From CAZIJH01 sp964539655 (GTDB lineage Archaea > Aenigmatarchaeota > Aenigmatarchaeia > CG10238-14 > SCSR01), in NCBI GenBank assembly GCA_964539655.1, contig CAZIJH010000002.1:1-64000 (forward strand): 64,000 nt of DNA. The letters are read 5' to 3'. This document shows, piece after piece, positions 57,090-64,000 of the stretch (position 1 is the stretch's first letter; every line of letters begins with the position of its first letter). The translations under genes were made by a program, and so were the position numbers. The notes beneath the pieces are model-generated. The model worked only from the letters and a program-made list of their open reading frames with translations. It made no database searches and was not told the DNA's origin.

Positions 57090-58067
57090 ATGAAGGAACC
57101 TCTCGTAAGCATCGTTTTGTTGACTTGGAACCTCGCTGGAGAAGCGATTAACTGCATGAATTCGTTGAAAAAGCAGTCCTACAAGAATTTCGAAGTGATT
57201 CTGGTCGACAACGGATCGAGGAAGGAAGAAGTAGACAAGCTAAAAAAGTACATAAAGGGAAACAGGTCTCTTAGGATCAGGCCGGTATTCAACAAAGAGA
57301 ATTTGGGATTTTGCGAAGGGAACAACGTCGGGGTGCGAGCTTCCAAAGGAAAGTACGTCGTATTCCTCAGCGACGACACGATACTTGACAGGAATTGGAT
57401 AAAATTTTTGGTAGAACCCTTCTTCAAAGGAGAGAATGTGGGCGGAACCGCCTCGAAAATAGTCTTCTACGGGAGAGGGAAAGAAAACATCCTCCAGTAC
57501 GCCGGAGGAAAAATAAAATTCTACGGCAAGCCTGTCAGCGAAGGACTGACGATGAAAGACGGCAGGCAGTTCAGCCAGCAGAAACAAACTCTGTGGGGGC
57601 AGGGATGCTCGATAATGTTCCCGAGAAAAGTCCTCGACGAGCTCGACGAATATTTCTGCAAGCAGTTTTTCATCTACTACGACGATGTTGATCTGTGCTG
57701 GCGCGTCAACAATCTCGGCTACAAAATAATTTACGTACCACGGTCAGTTGTGTATCACAAAGGGTCTGTCTCGGTAATGTCGGACAAGCAGATGAGCCAG
57801 AAACAGCTTTTCCTGAACATCAGGAACAAGTACCTCGCATTCTGGAGAAATTTGAAAATTCTGGATTTCCTGCTCGTGTTCCCATTTGTAATCGCCTACG
57901 ATCTGGTCAAGGGATTTTATTTCATGCTGTACAAAGGACGGACTGCTTTCTACGGAAGCAGGTTCAATTATATGACGAGCACGATAAAATCGATTTTCGG
58001 ATTCTTCAGTCTCATGTTTTCAGTGAAGAGGCCAAGGAAAGGAAGTCTTTCCGACCTGGACTGGTGA
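57090..58067 (+). CDS. GT2-type glycosyltransferase
   Basis: The 325-residue inverting GT-A protein starts VSIVLLTWNLAGEAINCMNSLKKQ, with VILVDNGS, VVFLSDDTILDRNW (the DxD-like site) and GQGCSIMFPRKVLDELDEYFCKQFFIYYDDVDLCWR (acid-rich active-site region), as in rhamnosyl/glycosyltransferases such as WbbL. A C-terminal membrane-associated helix pair (FLLVFPFVIAYDLVKGFYFML) follows. The next gene starts four bases later. Confidence 0.92.
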   Translation: MKEPLVSIVLLTWNLAGEAINCMNSLKKQSYKNFEVILVDNGSRKEEVDKLKKYIKGNRSLRIRPVFNKENLGFCEGNNVGVRASKGKYVVFLSDDTILDRNWIKFLVEPFFKGENVGGTASKIVFYGRGKENILQYAGGKIKFYGKPVSEGLTMKDGRQFSQQKQTLWGQGCSIMFPRKVLDELDEYFCKQFFIYYDDVDLCWRVNNLGYKIIYVPRSVVYHKGSVSVMSDKQMSQKQLFLNIRNKYLAFWRNLKILDFLLVFPFVIAYDLVKGFYFMLYKGRTAFYGSRFNYMTSTIKSIFGFFSLMFSVKRPRKGSLSDLDW

Positions 58068-58071
58068 TCGA

Positions 58072-58665
58072 ATGGAAGAATCTCATCCAATACGGCAGGA
58101 CATCGTTCTGAAAATGGTCGGCAATCCACAGAAAGTCTTGAACCTCGGCGACGTGAATGACAGCTGGCTGACAAAGAAGCTGAAAGAAAAGTCCGAAGTT
58201 ACAACGATAGACGTCAGACCGAATGCCGACATAAAAGCTAATCTGGAAAACAGAATACCCCTGGACAACGAATCGTTCGACCTGGTCGTTGCAGGAGAAA
58301 TAATAGAGCACATCTACCATGCAAAGAATCTTTTGAAAGAAATATCCAGAATTCTCAAGCCGAACGGGCATCTTATTCTAACAACTCCGAACATCTGCTC
58401 GCTTGCAAACAGAATAAAAATGATTTTCGGAAAGCTCCCGTCCAACTGCGCGTCCGCCGACGAGTTTGATCCAGAGTTCGGCGGCCACATAAGAGATTTC
58501 AATCTCGATCTTGTAAGAAAATTGCTAAACGAAACTGGATTCAAAATAGTTTCTGAAAAAACAGACGGCGTCATCATACGCAACAGAAAAATATTGCCGT
58601 TTTCGCCAAAGACGTGGGGGTTCAGCATAATAATTAAAAGCGTGAAGAGCAGTGTTCAAGTATGA
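58072..58665 (+). CDS. SAM-dependent methyltransferase (class I)
   Basis: The 197 residues fit a class I fold: VLNLGDVNDSWLTKKL in the SAM-binding place, TTIDVRPNADIKANL, FDLVVAGEIIEHIYHAKNLLKEISRILKPNGHLILTTPN and a C-terminal sheet. The first motif lacks the usual GxGxG. It may methylate a glycan end or sugar. It overlaps the next glycosyltransferase by four bases. Confidence 0.85.
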   Translation: MEESHPIRQDIVLKMVGNPQKVLNLGDVNDSWLTKKLKEKSEVTTIDVRPNADIKANLENRIPLDNESFDLVVAGEIIEHIYHAKNLLKEISRILKPNGHLILTTPNICSLANRIKMIFGKLPSNCASADEFDPEFGGHIRDFNLDLVRKLLNETGFKIVSEKTDGVIIRNRKILPFSPKTWGFSIIIKSVKSSVQV

Positions 58666-59636
58666 AGATAGTAGTCCCGTTCTATCCAATTGATGTTAAG
58701 GGGAAGGAGGATTATTTCAAACTCGCTGCCGACGTAACGGGCGGTGAAATGGTTTCGGTCACGGGAAAAAGCAATCTCGAAATCATAAAAAAAATTACCG
58801 GAGAAGATGTCCACGCACATGGAAGAGGGTTTCCTTTCCCCGAATCCTGCGGGATATTTGCAAAAAAATCGATATACACGCCGCACTTCAACACTATAGG
58901 CCAGACATGGTGGACGAGGAAAGCTAGGAGGATCGTTTTCAACAGGTACAACAAAATAATCGCGCTCACAAAGTATGCGAAAAATAATTTTATCAAAGAA
59001 GGAATAGATTCTAAAAAAATAGAAGTGCTTCCTTTGCCTGTTGATTTTGATTTCTTTTCAAAGAACAGAGACGGAAAAAAATTCAGAAAAAAATTCGATT
59101 TGGGAAATGAAAAATTTGTGTTGGCTGTCGGAGCGCGCGGCGTGAAGAATCCTAAAGTAATTATCGATGCGTGCCAGAAAGTTGGGATAAAACTTGTTTT
59201 TGCAGGGCACAAAAATCCGAAGGACATCAAAAAGGGATTCGAATGGCTGCTTCCTCCAAAATTGGCTAATTTGGATAACGTAATATTTACCGGACTACTT
59301 TCACGCGAAGAAATGAGAGGCGCATTTAGTTCAGCTACTATATTTGCAAACTCTTCAGACTACGAATCATTCGGACTTGCAGTGTACGAATCGGCAGCCG
59401 CTGGTTTGCCAATGTGTCTTCCAAAAATAGGAACGTTTGACTTGTTCAACAATTGTGCATTGTTCCACAATAGTAAAAATTCAAATGAGCTTGCAAATAA
59501 TATTGAAAAATATATTGATGACAAAAATTTGTTTAACAAAAATAAGAAAGGGGCAAAAAGAATATCAAAGAATTTCAATTATCCTATTGTGAGAAAGATG
59601 CATGAGAAATTCTATCAGGAGGCCGGAGTGATATGA
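58662..59636 (+). CDS. GT4-type glycosyltransferase
   Basis: The 324-residue GT-B protein has IYTPHFNTIGQTWWTRKARRIVF, IIALTKYAKNNFIKEGIDSKKIEVLPLPVDFDFF, FVLAVGARGVKNPKVIIDAC and ANSSDYESFGLAVYESAAAGLPMCLPK (E-x7-E). It starts inside the end of the methyltransferase gene and overlaps the next by four bases; all are one operon. Confidence 0.9.
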   Translation: MKIVVPFYPIDVKGKEDYFKLAADVTGGEMVSVTGKSNLEIIKKITGEDVHAHGRGFPFPESCGIFAKKSIYTPHFNTIGQTWWTRKARRIVFNRYNKIIALTKYAKNNFIKEGIDSKKIEVLPLPVDFDFFSKNRDGKKFRKKFDLGNEKFVLAVGARGVKNPKVIIDACQKVGIKLVFAGHKNPKDIKKGFEWLLPPKLANLDNVIFTGLLSREEMRGAFSSATIFANSSDYESFGLAVYESAAAGLPMCLPKIGTFDLFNNCALFHNSKNSNELANNIEKYIDDKNLFNKNKKGAKRISKNFNYPIVRKMHEKFYQEAGVI

Positions 59637-60739
59637 AAGTCTGTCTGAGGCGGGGATACCATCACATGTTCGACGAGCTTGTAAATCATCCCCCGAAGGG
59701 AGTAACTTACGAAATTCCGAAACTCGTTTCCCCATCAAAGCAGTCTGGTTTTAAGAACGAGCTAAAGAGAAAAATTTGGAGAATCTATGCGAACACTTTC
59801 AACCAGCCGAACAGTTTCTACATCCCTTCTGTCGGGAACGCCGATCTCATACATTCCGGAAGCGGATTCCTAATTAAAAATAAAATGCCATGGGTCATTG
59901 ATTTGGAGCATGTCGCTTCGTTTGTAGGATTCCAGACAGGACGGCTCGATAAAGTCAAGACAAAAGTCGAGAATGCATTGGCTTCCCCATTCTGCAAAAA
60001 AATCCTTCCGTGGACGCACGCAGGAGAGATGTCCATAAGAAACTCTCTCGACACCAGCAAGTTTGACGATAAGATAAAAATTGTATATCCTGCAATGACT
60101 CCATTGAAAGTAAAAAAGAAAAAACATGACAAGACGAATCTTCTTTTCGTCAGCATAAGATTTTTCACGAAAGGCGGTATGGAATTGCTACAGGCGTACG
60201 ATGTTTTGAAAAACAAGATGGATGTAAATCTCACAGTGATCAGCGATGTTCCTGAAAAATTAAGAGAAAAGTATCAGGATGTCGAATTTCATGAGCCCAA
60301 CATCCCAAGAGAGAAAATTCTCGACGAATATTTTTCGAAGGCCGATGTTTTTGTTCTGCCATCATACATGGATACTTTTGGAATGGTGTTTCTCGAATCG
60401 ATGAGCGCCGGAGTTCCGATAGTGAGCACGAACGTGTTCGCAATCCCGGAAATGATCGAAGGTGCAGGTCTGATCACAAATGTCGACAAATATTCCTGGT
60501 ACGGAAAAGATTACTTGTTCGCGTGGAAAACTTGGGAGAAGTTCTCGCATTATGTCGAAGTCAAAAAGAAGCCCGAAGTTGTAGATTCCCTGGTTGAGAA
60601 TATTTCAACCATAGTCAACGATCAAGGCTTGAAAAATAAAATGATCAGGAACGGCAGGGAGAAAATAGAGAAAGGCAAGTTTTCAATCCAAAATAGAAAC
60701 AAGGCGCTGAAAGAAATCTACGAAGAGGCTGTCTTATAA
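59633..60739 (+). CDS. GT4-type glycosyltransferase
   Basis: The 368-residue GT-B product has WVIDLEHVASFVGFQ, KILPWTHAGEMSIRNSL, NLLFVSIRFFTKGGMELLQAY, EKILDEYFSKADVFVLPSYMDTFGMVFLESMSAGVPIVS (an acidic pair with Asp in the first place), and a C-terminal helix. It overlaps the upstream gene by four bases and converges with the PMT-like gene, overlapping by six. Confidence 0.9.
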   Translation: MKVCLRRGYHHMFDELVNHPPKGVTYEIPKLVSPSKQSGFKNELKRKIWRIYANTFNQPNSFYIPSVGNADLIHSGSGFLIKNKMPWVIDLEHVASFVGFQTGRLDKVKTKVENALASPFCKKILPWTHAGEMSIRNSLDTSKFDDKIKIVYPAMTPLKVKKKKHDKTNLLFVSIRFFTKGGMELLQAYDVLKNKMDVNLTVISDVPEKLREKYQDVEFHEPNIPREKILDEYFSKADVFVLPSYMDTFGMVFLESMSAGVPIVSTNVFAIPEMIEGAGLITNVDKYSWYGKDYLFAWKTWEKFSHYVEVKKKPEVVDSLVENISTIVNDQGLKNKMIRNGREKIEKGKFSIQNRNKALKEIYEEAVL

Positions 60740-62305
60740 TTTCTTGAGAGCGTAAACTGTACCAGAATTCTCTCCAAAGGGCAGCAAACCAAAGTAATCA
60801 ACCGAATGGATTTCTTCATAACCGTCAAGTACGCTGAAGGAAATAACATACTCGTCGCTTATGCTGTATCCCCATCCGTGCCAGTTAACAGCTCCCGGAG
60901 GATCGTTGCACTTCACGAAAAACTTTTCCGCATTGTATTCGAACCCGCCGTCAATCAGATTCTCGTCAACTCCGCTAGACAAAAGATAGTTTATGTTGTC
61001 CCATCTCGCCTGGTTCCAGTTCCAATAATCGTACAATCCGTAGAAGGACCACGCAGCGAAAATTATTATTCCAACTGCCAAAAATTTCCTACCATATCGC
61101 AAATCTCTTATCGAGTGAAGCATGAACGGCAGCATGAGCACGATAAAAATCATCAAATACCTTTCATAGAAAGCCTTGATGAAAAGTATCGCTAAAATTT
61201 CTGCAATCAAAATGTAAAAAATGAATTTGTATTTCTTGTCGTTGGCAAGCGAGAGGGCATGAATCAGGATCGACGTTGCACTCACCATACTTAGCAGCGT
61301 TATGGGAACCCAGAAAATTTCTGGAAAGATATTATTTTTCTCACCTGAAATTGCATTCACAGTTGCACCCAGTCCAAGATTGCTTGAGAGAGACGTCGAA
61401 TAAAATATAGGATCTTTCTGAACGATGTTGATGAAGAGTAACCATCCAATCATCGCGACAACTAGCGAAGTTACAATTATTTTGTAAATATTTTTCAGCT
61501 TCCTGAATTCCGAGACGACACTCTTGTAATTAGCAATGTAAATCAAACTTACTGGAAGGAAAAAGTATCCTATGAATAGTCCTCCTTTCCCGAGCGTTCT
61601 CAATATGTTTCCGCCGAGAGTGAAGTAGCTAGTGATGCAGTCCGACGGTCCGTGAACGTAATAGTACCAGTAGAACCACAGGGAAACGAGCGATATCGGA
61701 AGTATTATGAGCAGCAAAATATTTTTCAGCTTCAGAAGTTCGCTTCTCTTGTTGAGCATATAATATAGTGCCAAACCGAGTATCGGTGCAAGTCCATACT
61801 GCCTGATGCCGAATGCGAGTGCCGAGAATATTATTCCGAATAGAATATATTTGTACTTCCTTTCCTGCACACCGTTGTACATGAAGATGAAAGACAGTGT
61901 GACCAAACTCAGCGCCGGAACGTCCGTCATGAAAGTGTGGCTGAGATAGAAGTAGACCGGGTTGAAAAGAAATAAAAGTGATCCGAGAAATGCAAATTTC
62001 CTTCCGACAAGCTTTCTCAAGAATATGTAGACGGATACGACGGTTATTCCACTCAGAATTATTGTAGCTATGATCAAACTCGAATGGCTGAAACCTATGA
62101 TGCTTGATACGAGCGCGCCGTAGAGTCCTTGCAGCACGAATGTCATCGAGATGTTGGCATGCAATCTGAAATTTCCGTTAAGAAAATTTTCAACTGTGCT
62201 ATAGTATGCGTAGTCGTCTCCCGACGAGAAATTTTTAATCGGAATTATCAAAAGGCTGGCGAAAACCAGCGGAATCAAAATGAGTAGCAGCTTGTCTTTG
62301 AACAT
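60734..62305 (-). CDS. GT39/PMT-like membrane glycosyltransferase
   Basis: The 523-residue polytopic protein has about twelve TM segments. The first extracytoplasmic loop carries SSGDDYAYYSTVENFL, the acidic pair of GT-C lipid-sugar transferases (PMT_2/ArnT). Then FFLYNGVQERKYKYILF and a final soluble tail (EFNAEKFFVKCNDPPGAVNWHGWGYSISDEYV) follow. It would move a sugar from a polyprenyl-phosphate donor to an extracellular acceptor. ATG 62305 is chosen, one base past the upstream stop; TTG 62314 would overlap it. Confidence 0.82.
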   Translation of the reverse strand: MFKDKLLLILIPLVFASLLIIPIKNFSSGDDYAYYSTVENFLNGNFRLHANISMTFVLQGLYGALVSSIIGFSHSSLIIATIILSGITVVSVYIFLRKLVGRKFAFLGSLLFLFNPVYFYLSHTFMTDVPALSLVTLSFIFMYNGVQERKYKYILFGIIFSALAFGIRQYGLAPILGLALYYMLNKRSELLKLKNILLLIILPISLVSLWFYWYYYVHGPSDCITSYFTLGGNILRTLGKGGLFIGYFFLPVSLIYIANYKSVVSEFRKLKNIYKIIVTSLVVAMIGWLLFINIVQKDPIFYSTSLSSNLGLGATVNAISGEKNNIFPEIFWVPITLLSMVSATSILIHALSLANDKKYKFIFYILIAEILAILFIKAFYERYLMIFIVLMLPFMLHSIRDLRYGRKFLAVGIIIFAAWSFYGLYDYWNWNQARWDNINYLLSSGVDENLIDGGFEYNAEKFFVKCNDPPGAVNWHGWGYSISDEYVISFSVLDGYEEIHSVDYFGLLPFGENSGTVYALKKL

Positions 62306-62306
62306 C

Positions 62307-62963
62307 CTAACCAACTTTCTGCCCTATCATCAGCAGAGTCATACCCATATGTAATTTTTCTGCGGCCTTTTCGATGATTTTGTTTCCCGATTTTCCTTCG
62401 CTGAACGGGTTCCTGAAAAGGATTTCCTTTATCGCGATTATCTTGAACCCGTATTTCTTCATGAATTTTCTCGCTTCGAATCTTGAGATTGCATCCTCTT
62501 TCTGCAGCATCTGGAAAACTGACGTCATCGGGTTCAGCTTGTTCGGCTCGCAGAAGACAAGATAGCCGTTCGGCTTCAGTACGCGCCTTATTTCCTTGAA
62601 CATCCTGTCCCTGTTTTTCACGTGATGTATTATGCTCACTCCGAACACCATGTCCATTGTGTTATCTTTCAGTGGAATATCCGTTGCGTCTGCGACGACG
62701 TAATCGCATTTCACTTCTTTCCTCGCAATCTCGATCATCTGAGGATCTATGTCGCTCGCTATAACGTGGTCGAAATCTTTTGCAAGAAACTTCGTATAAA
62801 TTCCGCTTCCGCAGCCCAGCTCGAAAACTTTCCACTTTCTGTTCTTTTTCAGAATCTCGAAAATCTTTTTGTACTTGTCGTAATGGAATCCGCTCTTAGG
62901 GTTCCTCGCTATGTGATAATATTGCGCTCCCTTCGATCCAGAAATCTTGCCGATTATCGACAC
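62307..62963 (-). CDS. SAM-dependent methyltransferase (class I)
   Basis: The 218-residue product has KVFELGCGSGIYTKFLAKDFDHVIASDIDPQMIEIARKE (motif I and II), ADATDIPLKDNTMDMVFGVSIIHHV and EIRRVLKPNGYLVFCEPN, as in Methyltransf_11/UbiE-like enzymes. It starts at GTG 62963, four bases after the DPM1-like gene, with GGTGA just upstream. It probably modifies a lipid or glycan. Confidence 0.9.
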   Translation of the reverse strand: MSIIGKISGSKGAQYYHIARNPKSGFHYDKYKKIFEILKKNRKWKVFELGCGSGIYTKFLAKDFDHVIASDIDPQMIEIARKEVKCDYVVADATDIPLKDNTMDMVFGVSIIHHVKNRDRMFKEIRRVLKPNGYLVFCEPNKLNPMTSVFQMLQKEDAISRFEARKFMKKYGFKIIAIKEILFRNPFSEGKSGNKIIEKAAEKLHMGMTLLMIGQKVG

Positions 62964-62967
62964 GGTT

Positions 62968-63645
62968 TCACCTGAACATCGCCCTCAGGAGCATCGATAT
63001 CATGTTGTATCCGTGCCTGAAACTTTTCATCTTTGAATATCCTTTCTTCCTTTTCTGGTAATGAATAGGAACTTCCTTTATTCTCAGTCCCATCTTCTTC
63101 GCCTCGAGTATGTATTCGAAATCTGGCCAGCTGTTCTCCTTCAGATTTTTTTCTATCGTGTTCCTTCTGAACGCCTTGAACCCGCACAGCGTGTCCGTGA
63201 GCCTCTGTCTTATCATCATCGATACGACGAGAGCGAATCCGAAGTTTCCTATAACGTGCAACTTTTTCATTGCGCCTTTCTCCATCGGAAGGATCATTCT
63301 CGTGCCGTTCACGAAATCCGCTTCGTTGTTCCTTATCGGCTTTATGATGTTGAGAATTTCTTTCGTAGCCATGTCGGCATCCTGCACAACAATTATTTCT
63401 CCGCTTGATGCTTTCATTCCAGCCCTTAGAGCGTATCCTTTGCCGCGATTCGGCGTATAGCTCACAAGTTTTATTCCCTTTATCCTCGAAGCGACTTCAT
63501 CCGTCCTGTCTCTCGAACCGTCATTGACAACTACGATCTCGTGGCTGACATCTTTCATTACCTGTTTCACTTTGTCGACGCATTCAACAAGGCCCTGCTC
63601 CTCGTTGTATGCCGGGATTATGACGCTGACTTCAGGATGTTTCAT
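62968..63645 (-). CDS. Dolichol-phosphate sugar synthase-like GT2
   Basis: The 225-residue GT2 has VSVIIPAYNEEQGL, VVVNDGSRDRTDEV, IIVVQDADMATKEIL (DxD site) and DTLCGFKAFRR with PDFEYILEAKKMG. It belongs to the DPM1/Alg5 group without C-terminal TM helices. It charges polyprenyl phosphate with mannose or glucose and so could supply the donor for the neighbouring membrane glycosyltransferases. Confidence 0.92.
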   Translation of the reverse strand: MKHPEVSVIIPAYNEEQGLVECVDKVKQVMKDVSHEIVVVNDGSRDRTDEVASRIKGIKLVSYTPNRGKGYALRAGMKASSGEIIVVQDADMATKEILNIIKPIRNNEADFVNGTRMILPMEKGAMKKLHVIGNFGFALVVSMMIRQRLTDTLCGFKAFRRNTIEKNLKENSWPDFEYILEAKKMGLRIKEVPIHYQKRKKGYSKMKSFRHGYNMISMLLRAMFR

Positions 63646-63677
63646 TAAATCAAATCCGATTCTTTTGTATTAAAATA

Positions 63678-64000
63678 TTATTTTTTATAAATTATTGTTT
63701 TGTCTGTCCTGAATCCGACCTTGAAATCGTCCTGGTTCGCAAACGGATCTACATATGGAGCTTCGAACAATGTCACCATCACGCAATTAACGCTGTGTTT
63801 GACAGCTATCTCCAACGAAGAATTCAGATCAGGCCTGAGCGGGACGCTCTCAAATCCGCTGTAATACCAAACTTGGGTCTTGGAATTGCTCATAACAGGA
63901 GAATTACAGTTGTCCTTCGTCCACATGATCGAACTTTTCGCTTCTGCATATCTCGGATAATTAGCAAACACGCTAGCGAAATAAAATCCGATGAAAATGT
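63678..64000 (-). CDS. C-terminal part of a membrane glycosyltransferase-like protein (cut by window edge)
   Basis: The frame stays open past the right window edge, and a GTG at 63971 is only an internal codon. The visible part begins in a TM helix (IFIGFYFASVFANYP) and continues with an extracytoplasmic tail (MWTKDNCNSPVMSNSKTQVWYYSGF, then VMVTLFEAPYVDPF). The plan, a last TM helix followed by a soluble tail, resembles the PMT-like gene at 60.7-62.3 kb. The family is inferred from context and shape only. Confidence 0.5.
   Translation of the reverse strand, partial: IFIGFYFASVFANYPRYAEAKSSIMWTKDNCNSPVMSNSKTQVWYYSGFESVPLRPDLNSSLEIAVKHSVNCVMVTLFEAPYVDPFANQDDFKVGFRTDKTIIYKK

Overview
The window is archaeal and gene-dense. 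It carries archaeal or eukaryote-like information genes: eS28, eL24, eL8 (L7Ae), Rpo3, TFS, Spt5, SecE, Kae1, Hel308, Hjc, archaeal DnaG, fibrillarin/Nop5, and a tRNA-Leu whose anticodon loop is split by an intron. It also has FtsZ. Several start codons lie about 23-31 bases after a TATA box, as expected for short-leader or leaderless archaeal transcripts. Small proteins, overlapping genes and many tiny zinc-ribbon proteins suggest a reduced genome, perhaps of the DPANN type. That lineage call is an inference from general character only.

Layout. 1-6.7 kb: small regulators and zinc-ribbon proteins, RNase HI, a VOC protein, a membrane-tethered ArsR-type regulator, TFS and a MEMO protein; two reading frames here are broken by in-frame stops. 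6.7-19.6 kb: the translation/transcription core (GluRS, eL8-eS28-eL24, tRNA-Ala, uS13-uS4-uS11-Rpo3, tRNA-Leu, FKBP, FtsZ, SecE-Spt5-uL11, uL1-uL10-P1), with small regulators in between. A Cas2-fold protein and an unknown protein on the opposite strand separate uL11 from uL1. 19.6-24.5 kb: a tightly coupled wHTH-HIT-MazG-HD-DHH series, then LemA-HtpX. 24.5-28.2 kb: CYTH protein, fibrillarin-Nop5, TrmI running into tRNA-Pro. 28.2-41.7 kb: Hel308, Kae1, DnaG with a small Toprim protein, CBS proteins, Hjc, an AT-rich repeat region, then a degenerate DP1-like B-subunit immediately upstream of a B-family DNA polymerase with a C-terminal zinc module, and a PAP2 phosphatase. 41.6-44.3 kb: SecF-SecD. 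44.3-64.0 kb: a surface-glycan locus with nucleotide-sugar enzymes, six soluble glycosyltransferases, two methyltransferases and membrane glycosyltransferases.

Most interesting points: (1) the inactivated DP1-like subunit paired with a zinc-tailed PolB, recalling eukaryotic polymerase/B-subunit pairs; (2) a ribbon-helix-helix/degenerate nucleotidyltransferase fusion facing ugd across AGTATG-type repeats, which looks like a sugar-nucleotide-sensing repressor; (3) an AT-rich direct-repeat region beside an AT-hook winged-helix gene and the polymerase operon, a candidate origin; (4) an epimerase-phosphohexomutase fusion; (5) an amber-interrupted winged-helix gene that keeps its promoter. No CRISPR array, insertion sequence or rRNA gene was seen.
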